Notes: generated by a model from the letters alone, not told the origin. Positions 49,295 to 58,848 are shown, counted from the stretch's first letter. The stretch: 64,000 nucleotides of DNA from Sediminibacillus terrae (GCF_009602435.1 NZ_VZDQ01000026.1:62001-126000), one strand, 5' to 3'. Program-made: numbers and translations.

Positions 49295-50335
49295 TTACTT
49301 CATCGAGGATCGACTGGATACGTTAGGTTGGGAGGTAAAGTGATGGATGTACTCCAATGCTTTCCCTGTGCCAATAGCTACACTGTCCAACGGTTCTTCC
49401 GCAACAAATACCGGCATTTTTGTTTCCTCGCTGATGACATCATCCAGCCCTTTAAGCAGTGCGCCGCCTCCTGACAGGACAATTCCCCGGTCCATAATGT
49501 CTGCCGCAAGCTCTGGAGGTGTTTTTTCCAGCGTATTTTTGACTGCTTCGACAATGGAAGATACCGTATCTTGCAGAGATGAAGAAATTTCATCCGATGT
49601 GATGGTGATGGTTTTCGGCAGGCCTGTCAACAGGTCCCTCCCACGGATATCCATCTCTTCTACTTCGGACGGACTACCTGCGGATCCGATATCCATTTTG
49701 ATGGATTCCGCCGAGCGTTCACCGATCATCAGATTGTATTGCTTGCGAATATATTGAATGATTGCATCGTCCATATCATCGCCTGCTGTTCTGATAGATT
49801 GACTGGTCACAATACCGCCGAGTGAAATGATAGCGACTTCCGTAGTGCCTCCACCGATGTCGACAATCATGCTTCCAGTAGGCTCCCATACAGGCAAGCC
49901 GGCACCTATCGCAGCAGCAAAAGGTTCTGCAATCGGAAATGCATCTTTGGCGCCTGCTTGTTTCGTAGCATCGATGACCGCCCTTTCCTCGACCATCGTG
50001 ATTCCTGAAGGCACACAAACCATGACATTCGGCTTGCGGGCAAAAGCAGACCGGGTTTTTTGCGCTTTTTTGATGTAGTATTTCATCATGACAGCAGTCG
50101 TGTCGTAATCCGCAATAACTCCGTCTTTCATCGGACGTATGACGGAAATGTTACCCGGCGTCCTCCCGATCATATTTCGTGCAGAACTGCCAACTGCTTC
50201 TATTTCACCAGTCGCTGTGTTTTTGGCTACAACAGACGGCTCCCTTACGACAACACCCTTGCCTTTGACGAATACCAGCGTGTTCGCCGTTCCTAAATCT
50301 ATACCTAAGTCTTGTGATAAACTGAATCTTCCCAA
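49295..50335 (-). CDS. mreB: Rod shape-determining actin homologue MreB
   Basis: MreB is the bacterial actin that guides lateral wall synthesis. Actin-fold ATP-binding motifs are [28 protein letters not shown] and [11 protein letters not shown]. The start is TTG at 50335, with GGGAG upstream and the family start [17 protein letters not shown]; the longer frame from 50356 would include the ribosome binding site itself. That gives 346 residues. A good sigma-A promoter lies about 50 nt upstream. Confidence 0.95.
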   Translation of the reverse strand: MGRFSLSQDLGIDLGTANTLVFVKGKGVVVREPSVVAKNTATGEIEAVGSSARNMIGRTPGNISVIRPMKDGVIADYDTTAVMMKYYIKKAQKTRSAFARKPNVMVCVPSGITMVEERAVIDATKQAGAKDAFPIAEPFAAAIGAGLPVWEPTGSMIVDIGGGTTEVAIISLGGIVTSQSIRTAGDDMDDAIIQYIRKQYNLMIGERSAESIKMDIGSAGSPSEVEEMDIRGRDLLTGLPKTITITSDEISSSLQDTVSSIVEAVKNTLEKTPPELAADIMDRGIVLSGGGALLKGLDDVISEETKMPVFVAEEPLDSVAIGTGKALEYIHHFTSQPNVSSRSSMK

Positions 50336-50394
50336 AAAAATCTCCCTTTCCAACACATCTCATAATCTTGTCATTACATTCTTTTGTATGTTTT

Positions 50395-50423
50395 ACTATA
50401 TCGATTACCGACATAACTTGCAA
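50395..50423 (-). promoter_or_regulatory. Sigma-A promoter of mreBCD-minCD
   Basis: On minus, TTGCAA (50418-50423) and TATAGT (50395-50400) are 17 nt apart. Two hairpins between this promoter and radC (AGCGCC/GGCGCT and ATGCAG/CTGCAT, around 50480-50560) probably end the radC transcript. Confidence 0.72.
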
Positions 50424-50601
50424 TTAATCCCATTGCAGTTCCAATGACGGATTTCCTGTTCGGGCGGACACTTGCCATCCATCTTCAATGCAGAAAGCTG
50501 CATGAGAAGAAGCGCCAAACCCTGGAAAGAATCCCGAGCATGGCGCTGACTGTATCATCCGCCTATATAATTATACGAAAAAAAATTAAAAATAGATAGT
50601 G

Positions 50602-51291
50602 TTACAGATACCCTTTTTCTTTCAATGAGACAAATTTACGGTCGCCGATCACTATATGATCTAAAAGTTCGATGCCGATCATCTTGCCACACTCGGACAA
50701 ACGCTTGGTAACATGGATATCTTCCTGAGAAGGGGATGGATCGCCGGATGGGTGGTTATGTGCACAGATAATAGAAGCAGCAGAGCGTTTTACCGCTTCG
50801 CGAAACACTTCTCTCGGATGGACGATCGAAGCATTCAAGCTGCCTATGAAGATCGTCTGTCTGTGGAGGATTTGATTTTTGGTGTTTAAAAAAATTACAA
50901 CAAAATGTTCTTGATTGAGGTTTCTCATTTCTTCCATAATATAATCTGCTCCGTCTTCCGGACTGCGGATGACATACCGTTCGTCCGGTCGAAAACGGTG
51001 GAGGCGTTTACCGAATTCAATCGCAGCCAGAATCAAAACTCCCTTGGCTGTGCCGATTCCCCTGATTGCAGTCAATTCTTCAATCGTAGCGTCCTTCAGT
51101 AAATCAAGCCCCTCAAAATGCATAAACACACGTTGAGAAAGCGTGGTGACCGATTCATCCTTCGTACCAGTACCAAGCAATATGGCAAGTAAATCCTGGT
51201 TCGATAATGTCGCCGGTCCTTTTTCAATCAGTCGTTCCCTTGGTCTATCCTGCTTGGGAACATGTTTCAACGTAACATCCGCTTGCACCAT
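50602..51291 (-). CDS. radC: RadC-family JAMM-domain protein
   Basis: The 229-residue protein has an N-terminal UPF0758 helix-hairpin-helix region (ATIEELTAIRGIGTAKGVLI) and a C-terminal JAB/MPN metalloprotease-like domain with HNHPSGDPSPSQED at residues 178-191. The original DNA-repair role of RadC has been disputed, so the function is unclear. The order spoIIB-maf-radC-mreB is the same as in B. subtilis. Confidence 0.95.
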   Translation of the reverse strand: MVQADVTLKHVPKQDRPRERLIEKGPATLSNQDLLAILLGTGTKDESVTTLSQRVFMHFEGLDLLKDATIEELTAIRGIGTAKGVLILAAIEFGKRLHRFRPDERYVIRSPEDGADYIMEEMRNLNQEHFVVIFLNTKNQILHRQTIFIGSLNASIVHPREVFREAVKRSAASIICAHNHPSGDPSPSQEDIHVTKRLSECGKMIGIELLDHIVIGDRKFVSLKEKGYL

Positions 51292-51324
51292 AGCATTTAT
51301 CAGCCCCTTTTAGATAAACCTCAA

Positions 51325-51897
51325 TTACCCGGAGGAAGATGGGACAATGCCAAAATGCTCAAGCTCGCGGACCACCTTAGACAGCGGCAGGCCGACCACA
51401 TTGAAATAATCACCATGAATTTCCCGGACCAATAACGAGCCCTTTCCCTGGATGCCATAACCACCAGCCTTGTCGAAAGGTTCGCCGGTGTCGATATAAG
51501 CATCCAGTTTTTCATCGGTCATTTCCCAAAAGGTGACCTTGGTTGCGACAGAAAAAACGATAGATTTACCCTGCGAACGAATAGAAACTCCAGTATGTAC
51601 TTGGTGTGTTTCTCCGTTCAAATCTGAAAGCATGGAGAATGCTTTTTCCCGGCTATCTGGCTTGGTGAGAATCCGTCCATGCAAGCTGACTACCGTGTCG
51701 GCACTGAGCACCACCTCTTCTCCGGCAGGATTCAGCTTTTCCCCTTTCATCACGGCCAGTTTTTCCACCAGCTCTCTTGCATTACCAGCGGTAACCGATC
51801 GTTCGTCTATATCGGGTGCTTCTACAAAAAACTGCAAACCCGCCTGTTCCAGTAGTTTTTTTCTGCGCGGTGACCCGGAGGCTAAAATAAGCTTCAA
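51325..51897 (-). CDS. maf: Maf-family nucleoside triphosphate pyrophosphatase
   Basis: Maf hydrolyses non-canonical or excess NTPs such as dTTP and UTP; B. subtilis Maf is linked to septum inhibition. Motifs are LASGSPRRKKLLEQAG at the start, LSADTVVSLHG and DKAGGYGIQGKGSLLV. The 190-residue length is standard. It lies between spoIIB and radC. Confidence 0.95.
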   Translation of the reverse strand: MKLILASGSPRRKKLLEQAGLQFFVEAPDIDERSVTAGNARELVEKLAVMKGEKLNPAGEEVVLSADTVVSLHGRILTKPDSREKAFSMLSDLNGETHQVHTGVSIRSQGKSIVFSVATKVTFWEMTDEKLDAYIDTGEPFDKAGGYGIQGKGSLLVREIHGDYFNVVGLPLSKVVRELEHFGIVPSSSG

Positions 51898-52065
51898 TTC
51901 TCAGTGTCCTTTCCGTTAGGTATTGAGTACGTTTATTGTAACCGAGAAAACAGCTTGCATTCAAGCAGACAAAAAACAATTTTGGACAACTCCACCAACG
52001 GAAAAACAGGAATTCCCCCTATTGTTTCCCGGGATTCCGAGCGTCTTTCCGGGTTAAGTAAACCA

Positions 52066-52980
52066 TTACAGTTGGACGGCCATTTTCCACAGAGAAAGCA
52101 GTTCAATCTGTATCTCGTTCATCGACAAATCCTTGGCTTGGTTTGTCAGCTCTTTAGCCTTATCATGAAATTGCAGCAACGATTCCGGACCATCTTCCGG
52201 AAGCAACCCCAACCAATCGTTCCAATCCTCGCCATTTATCTCTCCTCCAGCACTCACGCTGTCTTGCCATAATTGCGGGAACTGCTTCAGCCATTCTGCT
52301 TCCTCTTTTGTGAAATCACTTTTGACGGCTGCTGTCTGCCAAGGTTTTACATAGGTTTCCAGTTCACTGTCAGTCATCTCTACTGCTGTTTTTTTGGCAG
52401 CGGCTTCAGTGTCGGCAACTCCGGCAAAGAGATAGTACTGTCCTTCACGCTCCCATACCATCGAAGGAAAATCTGCTTCCGTGAAATTTTTCTGCCATGC
52501 CTCCGCTTTTTCTTTTGATGAAAAAACCCCTCCCTGGACGACAAAGGCTTCCATTCCTTTCATGCCACCGGCATTTTCAGCTGTGCCATCTTTTTCTGTG
52601 CCGTCATTTGCAGGGCTTGTGTAGGACGATGGCAATGTTCCCGGATCACTTGATTCATCGATACCGGCAAACATTCGAAGCATAATAAAGCCCAATGTCA
52701 GGCCAATCGCCAACGCAGAAAATGCCGCAAAAAGAAACACCTTATAAATGCCGGGCAGCTTTCTTTTTGCAGGTGGCTTTTTCTGATACCACTCACTTGC
52801 ACCTTCTTCTATCGGGCTCTCGAAAAGCGGACTTGCAGAACCATGTAAATTTTTCTCCAAAGCAGCGGCTTGTTCACGGATGGTCTTCTTGCTTTCTTCC
52901 GGGTATTCATCGTGTTTGGCGTTGACATGCTTCCTTTTGTTGTCATTGATTCGTACAGTGATCGGTTTATGTTTGTCCAC
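52066..52980 (-). CDS. spoIIB: SPOR-domain protein SpoIIB
   Basis: SpoIIB localises to the sporulation septum and helps engulfment start. The 304-residue protein has a charged cytoplasmic N-terminus, one membrane helix (about residues 77-102), a low-complexity Gly/Thr/Glu linker, and a SPOR domain (about residues 145-220, AFVVQGGVFSSKEKAEAW). SPOR domains bind denuded peptidoglycan at septa. Sequence similarity to B. subtilis SpoIIB is weak, so the call rests on domain layout and on its place immediately upstream of maf. A terminator separates it from the pilus operon. Confidence 0.85.
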   Translation of the reverse strand: MDKHKPITVRINDNKRKHVNAKHDEYPEESKKTIREQAAALEKNLHGSASPLFESPIEEGASEWYQKKPPAKRKLPGIYKVFLFAAFSALAIGLTLGFIMLRMFAGIDESSDPGTLPSSYTSPANDGTEKDGTAENAGGMKGMEAFVVQGGVFSSKEKAEAWQKNFTEADFPSMVWEREGQYYLFAGVADTEAAAKKTAVEMTDSELETYVKPWQTAAVKSDFTKEEAEWLKQFPQLWQDSVSAGGEINGEDWNDWLGLLPEDGPESLLQFHDKAKELTNQAKDLSMNEIQIELLSLWKMAVQL

Positions 52981-53032
52981 TCCAATTTCCCCGTTTCTCT
53001 ACTAGAATTTCTTTCAACTCTAGCATATGAAA

Positions 53033-53075
53033 GGTAAAAAGTAAGAGGAGAATTGTCTAAGACAACTCTCCTCTT
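53033..53075 (-). terminator. Terminator of the type IV pilus operon
   Basis: A 15-bp stem AAGAGGAGAATTGTC/GACAACTCTCCTCTT, with one wobble, lies about 45 nt after the pilO stop. On minus a T-rich tract follows. It insulates the pilus genes from spoIIB. Confidence 0.85.
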
Positions 53076-53118
53076 TTCTACAAATGCCCCTCATTTTGAT
53101 TAAATTCCGTCATTATTT

Positions 53119-53730
53119 TTAAATTTCCTCTTCTGTTGTTGGTTCGGCTTCTCCTATGCTTTCCTCCAACAGAGCTTCCAGGTCCGGGGCATAAAAACCT
53201 TGTATATGTACAGTGAAAGCAACTCCATTCTCCTCCCCTGCCATTTCCAAATGATTGACTCGCAAAAGGCGATTCTCTTTTTCCAACAGTTGAAGAAAGT
53301 TGTCGACTTCCTCGTATTGTTCCGATTTGCCTTGCAATTCATAGGCAAAGCTATCAATCTCCGCCATCGCCTCTGATTCTCCCTGTCCTTCTGCGCTCTC
53401 TTCACTTTCTTGAATTTCGACCAGCTCTTTGAGCGTTACTCCAGTAGATTCAGCTATAGCTTCTAAGGTGACAAGGATTTGGTCCATTTCCTTGTCAATC
53501 GGAAGCTTCGATTGCAACGCGCCCGCTCCTTCTGGAAGGTTCGCTCCACTTGCTCCAGACTCAAGACTTCGCAAAGCCTGATCCTGTATTCGTATTTCTT
53601 CCTCCAGCTCGTTCTTTTTATCTTTTGCCGGAGCTACATAAAAATGATAACCAATAGCATAAAAACTCCCGATGGCAATGAAGGCTGCAAGGATTGTCAC
53701 TGGAAGGAAACGGTGATTATCCGCCACCAC
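53119..53730 (-). CDS. pilO: PilO-like pilus alignment protein
   Basis: The 203-residue protein has one membrane helix near the N-terminus (about residues 8-29), a coiled coil (about 33-55) and a ferredoxin-like C-terminal domain, the PilO layout. PilO pairs with PilN to form the inner alignment subcomplex of type IV pili. Sequence conservation is low, so context is decisive: it overlaps pilN by 14 nt and follows pilM. Start is GTG, with AAGGAGGTGATC, a perfect anti-SD match, inside the end of pilN. It is the last gene of the operon. No PilP or PilQ follows, as expected without an outer membrane. Confidence 0.82.
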   Translation of the reverse strand: MVADNHRFLPVTILAAFIAIGSFYAIGYHFYVAPAKDKKNELEEEIRIQDQALRSLESGASGANLPEGAGALQSKLPIDKEMDQILVTLEAIAESTGVTLKELVEIQESEESAEGQGESEAMAEIDSFAYELQGKSEQYEEVDNFLQLLEKENRLLRVNHLEMAGEENGVAFTVHIQGFYAPDLEALLEESIGEAEPTTEEEI

Positions 53731-54268
53731 TGATCACCTCCTTGAATCTCGCGGTATCCACTTGGAATCGGAAACTAGATTGATAGATTTGTCCATCTTT
53801 CGTTTTCTGGGGATAAACATCGACCAAACTTGCCTCCTCGACATACGGCTGATTAGTCAGTGCTTCTGAAAAAGCAGCAGCTCCTGAGAGCGAGTCGGAT
53901 TCCATGGTCAGTTTCACACCTTCCATCGAATCATAAACAAAATTTGACAAATAGCCACTTTCCGGTAAAAGGCCGTTCATTTCCTCCATTAACGCCCTTG
54001 GTGAAAACAAGGATGACTCTACTATTTCCACCCGTTCAGCCAGTTCTTTCCGCTGTCGTTGAATATTGTGACTGCTCGTCCGATCACTGAGTGAGGAATT
54101 GTTTTTCTTCCACTGTACTTGCATATCATCCACCTGGCTATTTAAATAAGCATGCTGCCAATAAAGAAATCCGATACAGGCAAACAAAAAAACAAGCACC
54201 ACGACAGCAATAAGAGAAACAAAACTTTTTTTCTTTTGTTGTGCAATAAAATTGATTTCGATTGTCAT
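53717..54268 (-). CDS. pilN: PilN-like pilus assembly protein
   Basis: The N-terminus MTIEINFIAQQKKK contains the short INF(L) motif by which PilN docks into PilM. It is followed by one membrane helix (about residues 17-37), a coiled coil, and an alpha/beta domain (MEGVKLTMESDSLSGAAAFS). The protein has 183 residues. It overlaps pilO and follows pilM by about 25 nt, a typical pilM-N-O cassette. In this monoderm PilN and PilO should cross the single membrane and link PilM and PilC to the pilus base. Confidence 0.87.
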   Translation of the reverse strand: MTIEINFIAQQKKKSFVSLIAVVVLVFLFACIGFLYWQHAYLNSQVDDMQVQWKKNNSSLSDRTSSHNIQRQRKELAERVEIVESSLFSPRALMEEMNGLLPESGYLSNFVYDSMEGVKLTMESDSLSGAAAFSEALTNQPYVEEASLVDVYPQKTKDGQIYQSSFRFQVDTARFKEVISGGG

Positions 54269-54293
54269 CGGCAGTCCCCACCTTGATTTACCA

Positions 54294-55250
54294 TCACTTT
54301 TTTATCGATAATCCCAATACATCAGCAAATTTTCCCGGCATCTGCATGTTCTTTTCCAAATCATCCAGGATGATGATAGGCATCCGATAATTTTCCTTCA
54401 GGTTAGTCTCGACTTCCTCCAAAAAAGGAAAATCGCCGCAAAGCAGCAGTTTATTGATTTGTTTCTCTCCGTCCATTACAGAATACTGATAAAAATCTAA
54501 AAACCTTTCCAGCATTGTCAGCTGTTCGTCAATCGATTCGGCGATTTCTGTCTGGCTTCCATGCCAGATTATCTCTTCCGATTCCTCGTTTAACTCCCAC
54601 GAATCCTGCGATAGGACAGATTTAATTTGACGGGTGAAAACGGGCTTGTTTTCGTTGAAAGCCGTCAGCACTGCTGCATCCCTTCCCCACTGTGCCAGCA
54701 GCAAATGATCGCCTTCCTCTGCATAGTCGAGCTCGTTATAAAGACGATACAGCGATAAAGAGGAAAGATCCGCCACCACCGGTACCAGCCCAGATTGCTT
54801 GAAAGCATACAAATATTCATTTATCCGTTCTTTCGGATAAGCAAATAATAGTATCTTCACTTGGTCATTTTCTTCACCTATGATGACAAAGTCAAAAACC
54901 GGGTCGGAAAAAGGGAGACGGATGTTTTCTTCTAATTCCATTTTGATAAAGCTTTTTATTTCCGCTTTTTTCAGTTGTTTTGGTACCAAATGCTCGCGGA
55001 TGGTTACTGAAGCATCAGGTACACAAAAAGACAGCCGGTTATTTTTCCATTTTTTATTGGATACAAGCATACGCAAGACAGACGCAAAGCTTTCCGGTTC
55101 AGAAATTTTCCCGTCGATGATGACTCCGGCTTCCAGCTGTATCTCTCCATAATCGACTACCCCGGTGAGCGTCGGCTGACTTGTGACCATGTATCGAATC
55201 GCTCGATCTTTGATTATCAAATTGACTTGCTTTTTATTTTTCTGAAACAT
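54294..55250 (-). CDS. pilM: PilM-like cytoplasmic actin-fold pilus protein
   Basis: PilM is an actin/FtsA-like cytoplasmic protein that binds the PilN tail and coordinates the assembly platform. The 318-residue sequence has no membrane segment. It contains LVPKQLKKAEIKSFIKMELE, SDPVFDFVIIG and LVPVVADLSSLSLYRLYN, matching the PilM/ComA fold. The ATPase motifs are weak, and I see no classic glycine-rich phosphate loops, so it may bind nucleotide poorly. It lies between prepilin peptidase and pilN. Confidence 0.86.
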   Translation of the reverse strand: MFQKNKKQVNLIIKDRAIRYMVTSQPTLTGVVDYGEIQLEAGVIIDGKISEPESFASVLRMLVSNKKWKNNRLSFCVPDASVTIREHLVPKQLKKAEIKSFIKMELEENIRLPFSDPVFDFVIIGEENDQVKILLFAYPKERINEYLYAFKQSGLVPVVADLSSLSLYRLYNELDYAEEGDHLLLAQWGRDAAVLTAFNENKPVFTRQIKSVLSQDSWELNEESEEIIWHGSQTEIAESIDEQLTMLERFLDFYQYSVMDGEKQINKLLLCGDFPFLEEVETNLKENYRMPIIILDDLEKNMQMPGKFADVLGLSIKK

Positions 55251-55262
55251 GATCCACCTACT

Positions 55263-56021
55263 TTAAAAAAATGAGGTTAAGTACCAGTTGAATAATTTAT
55301 CACCAAAGAAATAGACCGTAATGCTTCCGAGTACGATAAAAGGACCGAAGGGAACTGGTTTTTCCCGTTCTATCCGTTTAAATGCAAGTAAAATCAGCGT
55401 GATCACCGCTCCATACACCGTCGAAATAAAAAATGCCAACAACACTTTTTTCCAGCCCAGTACTATTCCCAATACGCCGAATAGTTTCATATCCCCGCCG
55501 CCCATTCCGCCACGGCTGGCAAAGATGATGGCTGCGAGAAGCACGAGCCCGGTGAAACCGCCAATGATTGTTGTCCACCATGGATCAAGCGGACTAATGA
55601 TTCTTCCCGCTAAGAAAAGCGGCAAAAAAAATAACAGTACACGATCAGGTATTTCCATATATCGCAAGTCTGATACCAGTATGATGGCGAGCATCGAGCT
55701 TAATAGCAAGGCGACTAAAAGTTCTGCTTGAAATCCAACATGCCAGAAGCATGCTGCAAACAACAGGCCGGTTCCCGACTCAGTCACAGGATATATCGGG
55801 GAAATGCAGCCGCGGCAATGACGGCAGCGGCCCTTTTGCCACAGATAGGACAGGACGGGAATCAGCTCATACCACTTTAAGAAATGACCGCAATGCGGGC
55901 AATAGGAGCGATTCTTTGCGAACAACTGCTGCCTGGGGACCCGCATGCCGACAACATTGAAAAACGAGCCAAAAATCAATCCGAGGATGAAAAAATAACA
56001 GAGGTAAAAGATTGTCATCAT
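55263..56021 (-). CDS. comC: Prepilin peptidase (PilD/ComC)
   Basis: This membrane aspartic peptidase cleaves prepilin leaders and N-methylates the new N-terminus. Two CxxC pairs (Cys41/44 and Cys66/69, in CPHCGHFLKW and CRHCRGC) form the cytoplasmic zinc site of the methylase region. The catalytic aspartates are Asp118 (SDLRYMEIPD) and Asp177 (GGGDMK). There are seven or eight membrane helices and 252 residues. In B. subtilis comC sits beside spoIIB and serves only the ComG competence pseudopilus. Here it lies inside a type IV pilus operon, so it probably processes these pilins and, if comG genes exist elsewhere, those too. A second ATG at 56018 fits TAGGAG slightly better. Confidence 0.95.
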   Translation of the reverse strand: MMTIFYLCYFFILGLIFGSFFNVVGMRVPRQQLFAKNRSYCPHCGHFLKWYELIPVLSYLWQKGRCRHCRGCISPIYPVTESGTGLLFAACFWHVGFQAELLVALLLSSMLAIILVSDLRYMEIPDRVLLFFLPLFLAGRIISPLDPWWTTIIGGFTGLVLLAAIIFASRGGMGGGDMKLFGVLGIVLGWKKVLLAFFISTVYGAVITLILLAFKRIEREKPVPFGPFIVLGSITVYFFGDKLFNWYLTSFF

Positions 56022-56075
56022 GTTCTCCTATATGCAGAGAGATCCCTCAGCGGGGATCCCTCGGTATTCTTCATT

Positions 56076-56441
56076 CTATTCCGTAGTAGTGGTGGTTGGT
56101 GTAAACTCGAAATTTTGTTCATCTGCACCTGGATTGCTCTTATACACAACTTTACCAGTAGGGAGCTCCGTACCGTCTTTCTCTTCCAGGTAATTTTTGG
56201 TTACCAGATCAGCAACTGTAATTTCCGTTTCGAATTCTTCGGCTGCATAAGCAATACGGGCAGCCTCGATAATCATATCGATTTCTGCCTCATCCGCTTT
56301 ATGCTCTGTGTTTCCGATTATTCCACCGATAGCCGGCACCGCGATGGCCGCAATGATTCCTAAAATAACAATGACTGCGAGCAACTCGACCAACGTAAAC
56401 CCTTTTTCTTCCTTGCACTTCTTCCATAATCTTCTTAACAT
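56076..56441 (-). CDS. pilA: Major type IV pilin candidate
   Basis: The prepilin is 121 residues. The 14-residue basic leader ends EEKG, followed by the class III cleavage and assembly motif FTLVELLAVIVILGIIAAI with Glu5, so the mature pilin has about 107 residues. The globular part is acidic and small, without a disulfide-loop cysteine pair, and ends in a threonine-rich tail (FTPTTTTTE). The frame is open upstream, but AAGGAGG precedes the ATG at 56441. It is the only pilin with its own promoter-like -10 box and a 150-nt leader, which fits a highly expressed major subunit. It could alternatively be a ComGC-like pseudopilin. Confidence 0.9.
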   Translation of the reverse strand: MLRRLWKKCKEEKGFTLVELLAVIVILGIIAAIAVPAIGGIIGNTEHKADEAEIDMIIEAARIAYAAEEFETEITVADLVTKNYLEEKDGTELPTGKVVYKSNPGADEQNFEFTPTTTTTE

Positions 56442-56532
56442 CAATGATTCCTCCTTGACTATGTATTTTGTCGACAAGCCTGCGACTACCATGGTTTCCG
56501 GCGGTTCTCCCATTGTTCTCTCAACTAACCCT

Positions 56533-56538
56533 ATTATA
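56533..56538 (-). promoter_or_regulatory. Promoter-like -10 box of pilA
   Basis: A perfect TATAAT on minus lies about 92 nt before pilA, in the only large gap of the operon. The -35 region (CTGTTC at 17 nt) is weak. Confidence 0.45.
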
Positions 56539-56592
56539 CTATATAAACCGGCTTTGAACAGGACCTTTTTACTAGAATCCGTATATTTTCTG

Positions 56593-57795
56593 TTAAATAC
56601 TTTCAAAAATAGAAAACATCGGTATGATGATAGCCAACACGATGGCGCCGACCATCACAGCCAAAAACACGATCATGATCGGTTCGATCAGCGATTTCAG
56701 TTTATCAGAAGCCTCATCCAACTCCTGTTCGTAAAAATCGGCGACTTTTTTCAGCATTTTGTCCAAAGAACCTGAACTTTCTCCGACGGCGATCATTTGG
56801 GTCACCAGCTTCGGAAAAGCCCAGTGTTCTTTCATCGGGCCTGCAAACGATTCCCCTTCTTCCAAAGCATCCCGACTTCTTTTCAACACTTGCTTGAACA
56901 TCTTGTTGCCGATTACTCGTTCAGTAATACTGATAGCCTGCAAAATCGGAACCGAGCTGGCCAAAAGCGAGCTCAACGTCTGGGTCATCCGGGCTAATAA
57001 AGCTTTTTGTAAGAACTTGCCGAACAACGGAAGTTTTAGTTTAGCACGGTCCAACCGATCTGCGATATAAGTCTTTTTGCTTAAGTATGGGTAGAGGACG
57101 GAAAATAAAACAGCCAACATGACTATTACCCACCAATAACCTTGGGCCAAACTACTTATTTTTAATACGGCTGCCGTATAAGCAGGAATATCTTCTCCAA
57201 AAGAGGCAAACATTTCCGTAAAAATCGGAACAATGAAAACTAGCAGAAAAATGGAAACCAAAATAGAAATCGCGCCTACTGCCAATGGATAAGCAAGCGA
57301 TGAAGCGATCTTCTGTTTCAGCCTATATTGCTTCTCGTAATAGGCCGCCATATTATCGAGAATGTCGTCCAGACTGCCGCTGATTTCCCCTGCATGGACC
57401 ATACTGACCAATAATTCCGGAAATATTTTTGGATATTTCTCCATTGCATCAGTTAACGGGACACCTGTCTCCAAATCTTGTTTGACGTGTTCCAGAGCTG
57501 CTTTCAGGTATTTGTTATCAGCCTGTTCAGCCAGGATTGATGTGGCAGCAACCAGTGAAATGCCTGCATCGACCAAGGTAGCGAATTGCCGCAAAAACAA
57601 AACGAAATCACGGTTTTTCACCTGTCGTCCCAAATGAATATCTCTGTACAGGAAACTGTTGAGCTCTTCCACATCATAAACAACCACACCCTGACTCCTT
57701 AGGTAAGTCAGTGCTTCCTGCTTCGATTCGGCACTCACTTTTCCCGTCCTAGCCTTTCCTTCCTTGCTTCTCGCCCGGTATCGGTAATACGCCAT
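56593..57795 (-). CDS. pilC: PilC/GspF-type pilus platform protein
   Basis: PilC is the polytopic membrane platform on which the ATPases act. The 400 residues contain two repeated GspF domains (VLFLRQFATLVDAGISLVAA near residue 65 and ARMTQTLSSLLASSVPIL near 270) with three membrane helices. The N-terminus YYRYRARSKEGKARTGKVS is typical. It follows pilT by 6 nt, the pilB-pilT-pilC order of many type IVa operons. The competence counterpart is ComGB; presence of PilT and PilM-O argues for a true pilus. Confidence 0.94.
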   Translation of the reverse strand: MAYYRYRARSKEGKARTGKVSAESKQEALTYLRSQGVVVYDVEELNSFLYRDIHLGRQVKNRDFVLFLRQFATLVDAGISLVAATSILAEQADNKYLKAALEHVKQDLETGVPLTDAMEKYPKIFPELLVSMVHAGEISGSLDDILDNMAAYYEKQYRLKQKIASSLAYPLAVGAISILVSIFLLVFIVPIFTEMFASFGEDIPAYTAAVLKISSLAQGYWWVIVMLAVLFSVLYPYLSKKTYIADRLDRAKLKLPLFGKFLQKALLARMTQTLSSLLASSVPILQAISITERVIGNKMFKQVLKRSRDALEEGESFAGPMKEHWAFPKLVTQMIAVGESSGSLDKMLKKVADFYEQELDEASDKLKSLIEPIMIVFLAVMVGAIVLAIIIPMFSIFESI

Positions 57796-57801
57796 TCAGC
57801 C

Positions 57802-58836
57802 TCACCCTCTTTCCTTGAGGTAAGGAAGGGCGAGTTCTTCGGAAATTTCTCTTGTTCGCAGCAATTTTTTTATATCCATTGTCATCGTGTGCATCCCTTG
57901 CTCGCGGGACACCTGCATGGTATTCGGAATTTGGTGCATCTTTTCGTTTCGGATCAAATTCTTTATCGCTGCAGTATTCCGCAAGATTTCTGTTGCTGCT
58001 TTCCGCCCCTGCTTATCAGGGGTCTGAAACAAACGCTGCGAAATGATCGCCTGCAGTACGTTTGCCAGTTGTATACGAATCTGTCCCTTTTGATGGGAAG
58101 GAAACACGTCGATGATTCTGTCCATCGTGGAGGAAGCATCGGTCGTATGCAAAGTTCCGAGGACAAGATGACCGGTCTCGGCGGCTGTGATAGCGGTCGC
58201 TATCGTTTCCAAATCGCGCATTTCTCCGACGAGTATGACGTCTGGGTCCTGCCGCAGGCAAGCACGCAAACCATTTTGGAAGTTTTGCGTGTCGAATCCT
58301 ACTTCCCGTTGGTCAATAATGCAATTTCCGTGGGAATGTAAGTACTCAATCGGATCTTCCAACGTAATGATGTGTTTATGCATCGTCTTGTTCATATAAT
58401 CAATCATGGCAGCAAGTGTCGTGCTTTTGCCACTTCCCGTCGGCCCTGTAACCAGCACCAGTCCCTGGGTGCTGGCAGCGATTTCTTTAATCACCCCGGG
58501 CAGTTGGAGCTCTTCCAGAGTGGGAATGACCTTGGGAACGACGCGTATAGCAAGCGAAAGACAATTCCGTTGATGAAAAATGTTCATCCTGAATCGTGAT
58601 ATTCCAGGTAGGCCATAAGACAAATCTATTTCTCTCTTCTCCTGCAGTCTATCCCATAACTTGTCATTTATCGCGGATTTGACCATATTCTCCGTATCCT
58701 CTGGTGTAAGCATTTCCTGTCCGAACGGCTTTAACTCCCCATGGATACGGAAAACCGGCGGCGTCCCTACTGTGAGATGAATATCAGAAGCATTTCGGGA
58801 AAAAGCTTCCTCCAATAAAGAATCCAATCGATTCAT
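57802..58836 (-). CDS. pilT: PilT twitching-motility ATPase
   Basis: PilT is the hexameric retraction motor. The 344-residue protein has an N-terminal PAS-like domain and RecA-like core with Walker A GPTGSGKST (131-139). The His box is GTLHTTDASSTMDRIIDVF, and the C-terminal motif AIKNLIRNEKMHQI corresponds to the AIRNLIRE motif that is specific for PilT and needed for retraction. It lacks the N-terminal MshEN domain and zinc cysteines of PilB. B. subtilis has no pilT, so this implies twitching or force-generating pili here. Confidence 0.95.
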   Translation of the reverse strand: MNRLDSLLEEAFSRNASDIHLTVGTPPVFRIHGELKPFGQEMLTPEDTENMVKSAINDKLWDRLQEKREIDLSYGLPGISRFRMNIFHQRNCLSLAIRVVPKVIPTLEELQLPGVIKEIAASTQGLVLVTGPTGSGKSTTLAAMIDYMNKTMHKHIITLEDPIEYLHSHGNCIIDQREVGFDTQNFQNGLRACLRQDPDVILVGEMRDLETIATAITAAETGHLVLGTLHTTDASSTMDRIIDVFPSHQKGQIRIQLANVLQAIISQRLFQTPDKQGRKAATEILRNTAAIKNLIRNEKMHQIPNTMQVSREQGMHTMTMDIKKLLRTREISEELALPYLKERG

Positions 58837-58848
58837 GTTGATTCCCCC

